A stretch of DNA of 28,042 nucleotides, taken from NCBI GenBank assembly GCA_964558315.1, contig CAZLCL010000009.1:1-28042 (forward strand), read 5' to 3'. This document shows positions 9,116 through 16,077 of the stretch, piece by piece. Position 1 is the stretch's first letter. Each line of letters opens with the position of its first letter. The stretch is from MWCM01 sp964558315. Lineage in GTDB: Bacteria > Patescibacteriota > UBA1384 > XYA2-FULL-43-10. A program made the position numbers and the translations under genes. Below the pieces are notes generated by a model. That model saw only the letters and a program-made list of their open reading frames with translations. It had not been told where the DNA came from and made no database searches.

Positions 9116-12100
9116 TTAATTCTCCTTTCCTCTCAAAATCTCACCGCCTTGAAAAAGTTTTCTCCAATTTTCCACTGATGATGTTTCAGGCTCAGCACCA
9201 CGAAATTTTATCGTCAAATTTCCAGGCTCAGCTGTGGGAGTAATTTTTTCTATTTTAAGATCATAAATTTGGCCATTTTTCAAAATAAACCTCCATCTTT
9301 GACCAGGAGTAATTTCTATTCTTTTTTGTCTTCCGTCCTGGTCTAAACCGTATTCAAAATCGTAGCTCTGCAAAGTTTCTCTTTCTTCTCCTGGGCGATC
9401 ATTATCTTTAGCATCTTCTTCAAAAGAAGGAGCTTTCTTATTTTGGTCTGACCGAACAATTTTATAGTTCTCTGACGCCACCCTCGCTTGCTCTTGTTGA
9501 TTTCTGACAATTTCAGCAATTTTTTCTGCCGACGATGATTCAACTCTTGCCGGTGGTAAAGATTTTTGAATTTTATCAGTTGGTGTAATTTCTGGCGTTG
9601 GCTCGGGCAAAGTCTGATCAACAGGTTTGCTAACTTCAGTTGCTTCTGGTTCTTTATTCGTCAAAAAGCTCCCGACAAGATCATTGTCATAGAGATAATA
9701 TTTTTTTCCTCCTCTTTCAATTTCATAAAGACCAACTCCCACTTCTTCTGGTGCTGGACCATTATAAATAAACTTCCGACCAAAGCCAAAATCTCTAATT
9801 AAGCTTTTTTCGTTGCCATCAGCGTCAGTAACAGTCAAATTCGCTGACACATCTTTTGAAACAATAATCGTATCTCCAATCTGCAATTCTCCAACATTAG
9901 TAATTTTTTTCCTCTCTAACTCGGCTGAAACAGTGCTTTCATTTTTTGCCACTTCCTGCATCGAGTTAACAGCTCTTCCAGATTCCTTTCCGCTTTCATC
10001 GGGTTCTACTGTTTCATCAGAAGATTTTTCCGAATCATCGGGAGCACTTTCGGCTTTTGATTGTGGAATTAGTTCAGTAATCTTTCGATATTCTTCCAAA
10101 AGTATCTCTCGTGCCTTCTTTCTCTCGGATTTATTCTCAATTTCCTTAATAAATACCGGGGTCAATATTCGCAAAAAATCGTTGGGGTCAGCCTGCATAA
10201 TATCCCTAGCCGATAGTTGGTCAATGCGATGAAAAATAATTACATCACGACGATACTGTTTCGTAACAATATCCAGTAAATATTTATCACCTCTTTTTAT
10301 CTCAATGCGCTCAATAACATTGGTAGGAACGGCGACTTTATCAGCGATCATATTAACTTTATCACCCTCGCTCAAAACCCAGATCGCTCCATGGCGAAGA
10401 GCTTCTCTGGCCTGTTCCCGAAGTTTTTCCTCTTTCTCAAACTCCGCTGGCGGTAAAGCCCTAAGTTCAGGTGCAGGATTCAATGCTTTCTGATCCTTGT
10501 TTGGATTTTCCCATTCAGGTAAAGCTCGAGTAACTCTTTCAGTGGTAATTATCGGCTCTACATCACCTCTAATTAATTTATTCTTATCACCCCCAACCTC
10601 AGTGACGGTAATTTTAACTTGCTGCCCAGCTGATATCTCTGCAGGCAGATTACTATTGGCAATCACTGTCCTGGGTTTGCCATTTACTACACAAACAAAT
10701 TCTGTATCATCAATCACTCTGTTAATTGCAACTATTTGTGTCGTGTCTTTAAGTTCGTTGCGTTCTTTTTCCAGCGGATTTTCCTCTCCTTTGGGTGGAT
10801 TCTCCTCATCCACTATTGGTTCATCTAGTTCACCTTCGTCTTGTTCCTCATCAGTTTCTGCATTATTAGGCATTCTCGGTTCAATAATATTTCGATAAAA
10901 GTCATCCCGCTGAAAAGCAAGCAACTGCCCAGTCTCCACATGAGTTACTAAGACATTGCCATTTTGATCAACACCCATTATCTGTAAATGTTCTCTGGGG
11001 TTGATTATAATATCACCCTCGGGACCACTGAGTGATATTGTCTGATCAAAAGTTATAGCTTCACCAATAGAGGGCACAGCTTCGGGAATCTGACCACTTT
11101 GGTCAACGAACATTGACCTAAATCTCTCATTCTGTCTCTCATCGGCTTCGGCCTCAAGATCTCCACGATAGTCTGCTGCTTCTTCTCGCGCAAAATCGCT
11201 ACTTTCAGTCACAAATCTATCACCTTTATTTCTGGCAGTCGCTCGCAAAACCGCATCTATTGCTTCAGCCGTTGCCACCGCACCAACAATGTAGGCCGCC
11301 GTTTTTTCAGCCGCAACTTCGCTAACTTTCTGCATAAATTCTTGGCCCATCTGTTCACCCGCTTGATGCATCCCCTGGTTAACCAACTCAGCGGTCGCCT
11401 GATCAGTAACGAAGCTCCGGGCTAATTCAGGATTGCCGGCAATATTGCCATAGATCGTTGACAAATCGCCTGGATTATAATCAAAGACTACCTGTCCTTC
11501 GTGCATATGGACTAAATGTCCAGCAGGTAAGTTCGGCGCCGCTTCTCCAAGTCCCCCACCGGTCATCTGCATCCCCTCTTCAGCAACTTTGTCAGCCAGA
11601 GCTGCCTTAAGCTCCGCTGAAGCGGCAATTCCGCCGGTAACACCACCTATAGCACCAACAACAGTTTTTGCTATCCCCCACCCAAGCCGAGATCTTGATA
11701 ATTTTTTTCTAAGTCCAGCAATCTGACGATTATTCTGCGATTCCATATCATTAAAATCAATGAGGGCTTCCAAAAAATCACGCTTTGCCTGCTCGACAGT
11801 TGTTATCTCACCTGTTTCTGAATTTTGACCCTGCCCTGCAGGAAAATCTTCCAGCGACTTAACTCTTCTGGCAAGGGCAACAAGATTCCAAATATTGTCA
11901 GTATGAATCTGAGAAATCTGACCCTGTATTTCTTGTTCTCTCTTTTCCGCTCCACTGAATCTTTTAACTGCATCGACTAAACCGCGACCAAGCGTCGAAC
12001 CGCCAAGACCACCAGCGATGCCGACAGCAACAGCAACTGGCGCAGCTTGGGTCAGAAGACCAATTCCAACACCAACGGCAGCATAAACTACCGCTCTTCT

Positions 12101-12685
12101 GGCAAAAGACTTCAGAGCATTTTTTACTTTTTCACTATTGCTTAGCTGACGGAATTCATTATAATTTTGTAGCTCATCTTCAGAAACCTCTGCAAACTCA
12201 TCAATAAGTTCCTGCAGATTTTTCCTTCTTGCATCTCTCTCCAGCTCGACAGATACCTCGTCTCCTTCGACCTCTCCAACTTCTTCTACTTCTGGCACTT
12301 CAGTAGGTGGCTCTGGTGGTTCCGAAGGCGGTGGGGGTGGAGGAGGCGGCGATACAGGTGGAGCAGTAGGCGCACCAGTTGGTGGAGTTGTTTGCTGGGC
12401 GGGAACAGCTGTTGTAGTCTGGCTGTCTTCGTCTTCTTGGTCAGTTCCAGCCGTATTTGTTGAGCCTAGTTCAATCTCCGGTTCCGGTTCTGGCTTCTCA
12501 ATAATATCTTCGTCCGCTTCAGGAGTATCTGTAAGCGAGGGTTGTCCCTGGCTGTCTGGATCAAGTGAGATATCAATATCATCTGCTTCACCTGGCTGAT
12601 CGACTGCAACATCAACATAACCTTCGCCCTGCTCAGTTACAGTCGGCTCGCGGCTCTCTGCTCCCTGTCTTTGACCTTCAACCAT
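9116..12685 (-). CDS. Giant membrane protein of the secretion-like operon
   Basis: 1189 residues, family not recognised. In order: an acidic disordered region (1-100); a proline-rich stretch with eight consecutive prolines (about 113-120); acidic residues; a hydrophobic Ala/Gly/Val region at about 197-232; a helical region; a second Gly/Ala hydrophobic segment at 336-358; and a third weaker one at 463-480. A long C-terminal part follows, of alternating charged disordered linkers and small beta-rich modules (for example GDTIIVSKDVSANLTV and GDKYLLDIVTK) resembling SH3-like folds. Glycine-rich membrane hairpins suggest a channel or membrane-remodelling role, and position beside VirD4-like ATPases suggests the membrane core of the system. 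It starts at an ATG overlapping the previous stop by one base (TAATG) with a strong GGAGGAG site. The role is inferred from context only. Confidence 0.8.
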   Translation of the reverse strand: MVEGQRQGAESREPTVTEQGEGYVDVAVDQPGEADDIDISLDPDSQGQPSLTDTPEADEDIIEKPEPEPEIELGSTNTAGTDQEDEDSQTTTAVPAQQTTPPTGAPTAPPVSPPPPPPPPSEPPEPPTEVPEVEEVGEVEGDEVSVELERDARRKNLQELIDEFAEVSEDELQNYNEFRQLSNSEKVKNALKSFARRAVVYAAVGVGIGLLTQAAPVAVAVGIAGGLGGSTLGRGLVDAVKRFSGAEKREQEIQGQISQIHTDNIWNLVALARRVKSLEDFPAGQGQNSETGEITTVEQAKRDFLEALIDFNDMESQNNRQIAGLRKKLSRSRLGWGIAKTVVGAIGGVTGGIAASAELKAALADKVAEEGMQMTGGGLGEAAPNLPAGHLVHMHEGQVVFDYNPGDLSTIYGNIAGNPELARSFVTDQATAELVNQGMHQAGEQMGQEFMQKVSEVAAEKTAAYIVGAVATAEAIDAVLRATARNKGDRFVTESSDFAREEAADYRGDLEAEADERQNERFRSMFVDQSGQIPEAVPSIGEAITFDQTISLSGPEGDIIINPREHLQIMGVDQNGNVLVTHVETGQLLAFQRDDFYRNIIEPRMPNNAETDEEQDEGELDEPIVDEENPPKGEENPLEKERNELKDTTQIVAINRVIDDTEFVCVVNGKPRTVIANSNLPAEISAGQQVKITVTEVGGDKNKLIRGDVEPIITTERVTRALPEWENPNKDQKALNPAPELRALPPAEFEKEEKLREQAREALRHGAIWVLSEGDKVNMIADKVAVPTNVIERIEIKRGDKYLLDIVTKQYRRDVIIFHRIDQLSARDIMQADPNDFLRILTPVFIKEIENKSERKKAREILLEEYRKITELIPQSKAESAPDDSEKSSDETVEPDESGKESGRAVNSMQEVAKNESTVSAELERKKITNVGELQIGDTIIVSKDVSANLTVTDADGNEKSLIRDFGFGRKFIYNGPAPEEVGVGLYEIERGGKKYYLYDNDLVGSFLTNKEPEATEVSKPVDQTLPEPTPEITPTDKIQKSLPPARVESSSAEKIAEIVRNQQEQARVASENYKIVRSDQNKKAPSFEEDAKDNDRPGEERETLQSYDFEYGLDQDGRQKRIEITPGQRWRFILKNGQIYDLKIEKITPTAEPGNLTIKFRGAEPETSSVENWRKLFQGGEILRGKEN

Positions 12686-13050
12686 TACTCCTCCTTTTCC
12701 ACTTCATTTACCTTAGGCTTTAGTCCAACACTTGCCATCTCGGCAGCAGTTTTTAATTGCGCTTTATAGGCCAGCGCTTCTTCAGTAAAAATATCTTCGT
12801 ATGGGATAGCATTATCATCAAAGAACTTCAATATTGCTTCCTCCTCCTCTATCCCTTCAAGCTCGGCGGTCTTCCCCTTCTCTTCAAGCATCTTTGCAAT
12901 CCGAGCAAGAGCGCGATTCTCAATCGTTCGAATAATCTTTTCGCGCATCGCTTTCTTGTCATCTTCAGGTAGATCCGAAAGACCCATGAGTTCAATCACA
13001 TCGGTTGAGATAAATTTATCAATCTCTTCCGGCTTTAAACCATAAACCAT
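12685..13050 (-). CDS. Small helical protein, first gene of the secretion-like operon
   Basis: 121 residues from the ATG at 13050 (MVYGLKPEEIDKF). The frame also offers an ATG at 13062, but GGAGGG lies between the two, placed as the Shine-Dalgarno site for the inner start, so I chose 13050. The protein is helical and acidic: a segment MGLSDLPEDDKKAMREKI, then RALARIAKMLEEKG, and an EEEEAILKFF region. The layout resembles small CPR proteins annotated DUF5663, but I am recalling that from memory and could not test it. Its stop overlaps the start of the 1189-residue gene by one base, so the two are translationally coupled. The function is unknown. Confidence 0.75.
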   Translation of the reverse strand: MVYGLKPEEIDKFISTDVIELMGLSDLPEDDKKAMREKIIRTIENRALARIAKMLEEKGKTAELEGIEEEEAILKFFDDNAIPYEDIFTEEALAYKAQLKTAAEMASVGLKPKVNEVEKEE

Positions 13051-13136
13051 AATACCCTCCATAAAATTTACAGCAAAATTTCAAGCAACAAATCCTATAA
13101 AATACAATATCAAATAATATCTTTTCTTATCCTTTA

Positions 13137-13145
13137 ATTTTATCA
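13137..13145 (-). promoter_or_regulatory. Possible extended -10 box upstream of the secretion-like operon
   Basis: Read on the minus strand: TGA-TAAAAT about 87 bases upstream of the chosen start. There is no good -35 hexamer at 16-18 bases (TAAATT at 17), so this is weaker than the other promoters in the window. The surrounding gap is very AT-rich. Confidence 0.35.
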
Positions 13146-13210
13146 TTTGAGTTATCTAGAATTTAGGATTTTTTGCTTCGAATTTTTCTATACTTACATT
13201 GTAACAAGAG

Positions 13211-13254
13211 AAAAATAAAAAGAAAAGAGCCCGCATCTGCATCGATGCGGGCTC
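13211..13254 (-). terminator. Intrinsic terminator of the GC-rich prepilin-like gene
   Basis: A perfect 11-bp stem (GAGCCCGCATC with GATGCGGGCTC, loop of 6) at 13227-13254 is followed on the minus strand by a T-rich run (TTTTCTTTTTATTTTT) at 13211-13226. It lies 25 bases after the stop at 13279. The GC-rich stem and AT-rich tail mark the left edge of the GC-rich island. Confidence 0.85.
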
Positions 13255-13267
13255 CTGGCACTGCGTC

Positions 13268-13285
13268 CTAGCGTGATGCTAGGGG
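13268..13285. repeat. Left boundary palindrome of the GC-rich island
   Basis: CTAGC-GTGAT-GCTAG followed by GGG, at the stop codon of the prepilin-like gene (the TAG of the stop is part of the palindrome). A similar unit, CTAGCG then CGCTAGGGG, lies at 14504-14526 in the same orientation just before the gene. The two bracket the cassette. Confidence 0.5.
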
Positions 13286-14481
13286 TTGCCAGCCAGAGGC
13301 TGGCCACCGCCCTGCGCGGGCGGGTTGCCAGCGCCAGCGGCCGGCTGGTTCGGGCGGGGGTTGCGGGGGTTGCGCTGCTGCGGCTGAGCGCCACCCTGCT
13401 GGCCCTGCGCCGGGGCGGCAGGCTGCTGGCCCTGGGGGGCCTGCGGCTGCCTCGCCTGCGGCTGCGGGCCCAGGTTGTTGTTGAACCAGACCTGGACCGG
13501 CTGCTGCGCCTGCGGCGCGGGGGCCGGTGCGGGCTGCTGAGGAGCCGGTGCCTGTGGGGCGACCGGCGCCAGCGTCACGTTCACCGGTGAAAACGTCACC
13601 GGAACGTACGCCTGACCCGGAGCGGCCTGCTGAACGGCGGGCTGCTGCGGTGCCGGCACGGCCGGCGGCGGGATCACCGGCGTGGCGTTCGCGGGCTCTA
13701 CCCGAAGACGCATGCGCCCCGGGGCAGACGAGAACTCCATCCGCTCGCCGCCCTGCAGGCGGTTGGCGGCGTCACCGAGTGCAGTGGCGAGAATGTCCAT
13801 GCGCGTGCCCCGAAGGGCAAACGCGATCGCCGTCGCCGCAGCGGCGACGATCAACGCCAGAAGAAGCCACTCCGTACCAGTCATGCTACCACGTCCTTTC
13901 GCCGGGGTTGCCGGCAAGTTGCTCTCGACCGGCTGAACCGGTTCGAGGCCGTAATGCTGTACGTAGTAAGACTCCGACTTGACACCGGCGTCGTGGAGCT
14001 CTCCCCACATCGCGCGCTGGCCCTGCATCCCCCCGAGCGGATTGGCCTCAACTTCAGCCAACCGCCCGGTCATACTCTTCAGCTCAGCGCTCAGGCGCCT
14101 CACAGCAGCCTGGTCGCCTCGCTGGTGAGCGGCGGCGAGACGGCGAACAACGACTGTCTGCCGCTCGATTTCGGCCTCAGCAGCATCGGCTCTCGCCTTT
14201 GCCGCTTTGGCTTCCTCGGAGGCAGCGGCTGTGCGAGCCCGCTCCTCGGTTATCTGCTTCTGGGCGGCTTCCAGCTTGCGCTGGTCGCCGCCTCCTTGGG
14301 GCAACGGGTCGGGGGTGTCCGTAGACGAGGTTCCCCCCGCTTCGTCAACCACCCCCTCCGCCGTTGGCCACATCTGTTCAGGCGGCCCCGCAAGCTTAAC
14401 ATCTTCCGCCCATGCGGGGGCAAGGATGGCGATGATCGTGACGACGACAAGCAACTCGATCAGCGTGAAACCTTTGCGCAT
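13279..14481 (-). CDS. GC-rich prepilin-signal protein with coiled coil and Pro/Gln/Ala-rich tail
   Basis: 400 residues from the ATG at 14481, chosen because AAGGAGGT lies 7 bases upstream; a GTG at 14490 is in frame but overlaps that site. The N-terminus MRKGFTLIELLVVVTIIAIL is a class III (type IV pilin/pseudopilin) signal with Gly-Phe cleavage site and Glu at +5. It then breaks off into APAWAED, which looks like a signal-peptidase-I site, rather than a pilin body. A long Ala/Glu/Arg coiled coil follows (about residues 68-145), then a second membrane helix (WLLLALIVAAAATAIAFAL, about 206-224), then about 160 residues rich in Pro, Gln, Ala and Gly. Codon use is strongly GC-biased, unlike every neighbour, which suggests recent acquisition. 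It is probably a surface or envelope protein; no family is recognised. Confidence 0.75.
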   Translation of the reverse strand: MRKGFTLIELLVVVTIIAILAPAWAEDVKLAGPPEQMWPTAEGVVDEAGGTSSTDTPDPLPQGGGDQRKLEAAQKQITEERARTAAASEEAKAAKARADAAEAEIERQTVVVRRLAAAHQRGDQAAVRRLSAELKSMTGRLAEVEANPLGGMQGQRAMWGELHDAGVKSESYYVQHYGLEPVQPVESNLPATPAKGRGSMTGTEWLLLALIVAAAATAIAFALRGTRMDILATALGDAANRLQGGERMEFSSAPGRMRLRVEPANATPVIPPPAVPAPQQPAVQQAAPGQAYVPVTFSPVNVTLAPVAPQAPAPQQPAPAPAPQAQQPVQVWFNNNLGPQPQARQPQAPQGQQPAAPAQGQQGGAQPQQRNPRNPRPNQPAAGAGNPPAQGGGQPLAGNP

Positions 14482-14503
14482 GAGGAACACCTCCTTAAGC
14501 TCA

Positions 14504-14526
14504 CTAGCGCATGCGCACGCTAGGGG
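14504..14526. repeat. Right boundary palindrome of the GC-rich island
   Basis: CTAGCG, 8 bases, CGCTAG, then GGG. It shares the outer sequence of the palindrome at 13268-13285. It lies 23 bases upstream of the prepilin-like start codon, just before the Shine-Dalgarno site. Confidence 0.5.
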
Positions 14527-14535
14527 CTCGTAATT

Positions 14536-14592
14536 CCGCCCTTTAGGGCGGGCTTGCGCCCGCTTTGGGGCGGCTGGAGGTGCAATCCTCCA
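14536..14592 (-). promoter_or_regulatory. Cluster of overlapping GC hairpins in the leader of the prepilin-like gene
   Basis: Three perfect hairpins lie end to end: CCGCCC-loop-GGGCGG (14536-14551), GCGGGC-loop-GCCCGC (14548-14563, GCAA loop on the minus strand), and TGGAGG-loop-CCTCCA (14575-14592). The first two share four bases and cannot form together. A fourth pairing, CCGC with GCGG around 14560-14573, competes with the second. This is what a leader with alternative folds looks like, but it resembles no riboswitch class I know. Confidence 0.5.
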
Positions 14593-14699
14593 ACAAGCAA
14601 TAGGGAAACAGGAATTAGGAATTAGCTTTTTAGGGTTTTCCCTATAACCTACAAGCTAACGCCTAAGACCTATTGTTCTCTTCTACTTGTTGGAGGATT
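14584..14699. repeat. 116-bp element with 14-bp terminal inverted repeats enclosing heptamers
   Basis: AATCCTCCAACAAG at 14584-14597 is the exact reverse complement of 14686-14699. Inside it, CAATAGG (14598-14604) and CCTATTG (14669-14675) are also complementary. The interior (14610-14672) runs in a 7-base phase: AGGAATT twice, then five successive heptamers ending in CTA. It could be a MITE-like element or the stem of a structured RNA. No coding potential is apparent. Confidence 0.6.
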
Positions 14700-14703
14700 C
14701 AAA

Positions 14704-14743
14704 CCGGCGCTTTTAAGCGCTTTTCTAAGCACTCTCTCGCCGG
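14704..14743. repeat. GC-rich stem with nested alternative hairpin
   Basis: CCGGCG (14704-14709) pairs with CGCCGG (14738-14743). GCGCTT-TT-AAGCGC (14707-14720) forms a competing inner hairpin. It lies between the 116-bp element and the multibranched region and is part of the same structured stretch. Confidence 0.45.
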
Positions 14744-14753
14744 CGTTATATAT

Positions 14754-14864
14754 TTGTTAAAGTTCTGCTTTTTCAAGCTAAAGCTTGTTCTACATAATTG
14801 TAGTCCATGCTTCAGCCTGCATTCCTTATTAGCCGTGACTTTAACAATCGTAATCGATTGTTAA
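14754..14864. other. Multibranched fold: 10-bp closing stem around three hairpins, plus overlapping palindrome
   Basis: TTGTTAAAGT (14754-14763) is exactly complementary to 14838-14847. Between them lie three small hairpins: CAAGCT/AGCTTG (14774-14787), CTACA/TGTAG (14790-14803) and ATGC/GCAT (14807-14822). A perfect 10-bp palindromic stem, TTAACAATCG/CGATTGTTAA (14841-14864), overlaps the closing strand, so the two are mutually exclusive. A minus-strand frame of about 50 codons crosses the region but lacks a usual start or Shine-Dalgarno site. I do not recognise the RNA family. Confidence 0.45.
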
Positions 14865-14885
14865 CCGTGTTGTCCTCTGTGTAGT

Positions 14886-14993
14886 AAAAAAGTGCGGCAC
14901 TGTGCTGTGCAACACGCAGGCGGAGGGGGGACCTACGTTTCGCCTAACCCTAAGGCTACGACGAATAAAGTTGCACAGCACGCTACCGCACTT
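14886..14993 (-). ncRNA. Long hairpin with 3' T-run: ncRNA end or terminator
   Basis: Read on the minus strand, AAGTGCGG (14986-14993) pairs with CCGCACTT (14890-14897). After a symmetric 4x4 internal loop, a 12-bp helix follows (14970-14981 with 14902-14913). The apical part of about 56 bases contains a small GCCT/AGGC hairpin. A run of six T (14886-14891) follows the stem, so the whole resembles the 3' end of a small RNA or a very long intrinsic terminator. With the promoter at 15112-15140 it would define a transcript of about 220 bases. I compared it with SRP RNA, 6S RNA and tmRNA and cannot assign it. Confidence 0.5.
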
Positions 14994-15010
14994 AAATTGT
15001 TACTTATTAT

Positions 15011-15055
15011 ATCTGTGTAAATCAGTAGAATAAATCTGTGGTGGTGTTCTCCTTG
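15011..15055. repeat. Dispersed 45-bp repeat, copy 1
   Basis: By hand alignment 37 of 45 bases match 18280-18324, including AATCAGT and the shared GTGGTGGTGTT core. It lies in the presumed leader downstream of the promoter at 15112-15140, in the same orientation as copy 2. Confidence 0.65.
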
Positions 15056-15111
15056 TATGCTTTCCGTAAGTCCCCACAACTGTCACGCCTCTCTCACCTT
15101 TGGAACATGTA

Positions 15112-15140
15112 ATTGTATCATATTATTTAATTTTTGTCAA
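15112..15140 (-). promoter_or_regulatory. Strong extended -10 promoter for the structured noncoding region
   Basis: Minus strand: TTGACA (15135-15140), 17-base spacer, TGA-TACAAT (-10 at 15112-15117). The start would be near 15105. The first 200 bases downstream hold no good ORF, which supports a noncoding product or a long leader. Confidence 0.75.
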
Positions 15141-15471
15141 TACTTTTTTCCCAAATTCGAAAACCTAATTTTTTAAGCTCAAATTTTAATTATTTTTGCA
15201 CTCCGAATAGTGTCTTTTTGAGGTTTTCGGATTGGGTTTTATATTTTTTTACCTTTTACGTCTTACCCCAATATGAATGTTTATATTTTTTGATTGCAAA
15301 AAATCCGACCTTCAATTTCCCACTTTTTTATGTCTTATTCAATAAATATTTATAATCAATCTAATTAATATTTAATAAATACCCATCCCAAAGCTACATT
15401 TAATCTAGATCCATTAGATACTCTATATACGCGGTCGCTCTCTATTGATATATTTTTTTATTAATACCTAT
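15141..15471. other. AT-rich intergenic stretch, no gene seen
   Basis: About 330 bases, very rich in A+T. I see only a weak 9-bp inverted repeat (CGAAAACCT at 15158-15166 with AGGTTTTCG at 15221-15229) and, near the right end, one copy of the 11-base ACGCGGTCGCT sequence. Short open frames here have no Shine-Dalgarno site or protein-like composition. Confidence 0.6.
15429..15439. repeat. ACGCGGTCGCT, downstream copy
   Basis: This GC-rich 11-mer in a very AT-rich setting starts 33 bases beyond the stop codon of the PaaX/Cas2-like gene. An identical copy in the same orientation lies at 16087-16097, upstream of the gene. Confidence 0.6.
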
Positions 15472-16050
15472 CTAATTTTGGGCATATTTTGGGCTGTTAC
15501 TTTTCTTCATTTGCATTAATTTCTTTTTAATCATTCTGTCAATATCACTTTTTTCAGAAATGATATATGCTACGTATTCATCAACTTTATTTTCTTTGGC
15601 GGCTAATTCTACAAATTCGCTAACATTTTTATCTATAACCCACAAGCTTTTCTGAATCTGAACAAAACCCAATCTCTTAATCGATTTTCTAAACCTATCT
15701 CTTTTATATTTAATCTCCTCTGGGATATCAAAACTTATAAATCGAAGCTTTTTGTCGGGTTTAATCTTGGCTGAAATTTTATCTAATAGTTTTAGCTTAG
15801 CCTTATTTGTTAATCGAATGCTTTTCCCAGCAGTATCTTTTTTGGGTTGATTAGACACTTCTATATACCCTTTTTGCTTTAAACTCGAGATCCATTTTCT
15901 TATATCATATGTTAAGCCACTTGGTTCATATTTGTTATAAAAATCTTTTTGGTTAATAAACCCATCAACTGTCGCTGTTGGTATGCATAAAATAAATTCC
16001 AGTATGTCGAGCGTAATATTTTGAGCCTTTTTAAATTTGTTTTTATCCAT
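15472..16050 (-). CDS. PaaX-like regulator: winged helix plus Cas2-fold domain
   Basis: 192 residues. Residues 1-95 are helical and end in a wing-like segment (WISSLKQKGYIEVSN, then SIRLTNKAKLKLLDKI), a winged-helix DNA-binding domain. Residues about 101-175 match the ferredoxin-like domain shared by PaaX C-termini and Cas2: LRFISFDIPEEIKYKRDRFR, then LGFVQIQKSLWVI and VDEYVAYIISE. The DIPE replaces the Cas2 catalytic-strand motif; the tail is basic. Databases often label such CPR proteins Cas2, but the fused winged helix and the lack of any repeat array or cas1 point to a transcription regulator. Identical 11-mers flank the gene; the upstream one lies between a TATAAT box and its -35 region, consistent with self-regulation (inferred). 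Confidence 0.8.
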   Translation of the reverse strand: MDKNKFKKAQNITLDILEFILCIPTATVDGFINQKDFYNKYEPSGLTYDIRKWISSLKQKGYIEVSNQPKKDTAGKSIRLTNKAKLKLLDKISAKIKPDKKLRFISFDIPEEIKYKRDRFRKSIKRLGFVQIQKSLWVIDKNVSEFVELAAKENKVDEYVAYIISEKSDIDRMIKKKLMQMKKSNSPKYAQN

Positions 16051-16077
16051 TTTTTAAAAACTCTCTTTAATTAATAT

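Noticed and set aside
13273..13982. Long plus-strand ORFs over the GC-rich island
   Set aside because: They are antisense frames kept open by GC-rich codon structure. The minus-strand gene has the Shine-Dalgarno site, signal peptide and terminator.
14687..14745. tRNA gene suggested by GGTTTGAATCC on the minus strand
   Set aside because: The would-be T-stem strands do not pair and no acceptor or D-arm can be built. I found no tRNA or rRNA genes in the window.
14673..14864. Plus-strand 63-codon ORF and the minus-strand ~50-codon frame in the structured region
   Set aside because: No Shine-Dalgarno site or usual start on the minus strand, and the segment is dominated by perfect inverted repeats, so an RNA or repeat is more likely.
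14941..14965. Integron attC site (GCCTAAC core)
   Set aside because: Only one RYYYAAC-like core is present with no partner GTTRRRY at the right spacing, and no integron integrase is in the window.
14886..14993. SRP RNA, 6S RNA or tmRNA
   Set aside because: The conserved SRP apical GGAAGG/AGCAGCC sequence is absent, there is no tmRNA TTCGAC or tRNA-like T-arm, and the size and bubble do not match 6S convincingly.
15472..16050. CRISPR-Cas locus suggested by the Cas2-like domain
   Set aside because: There is no repeat-spacer array or cas1 within the window, and the winged-helix fusion fits the PaaX regulator type.
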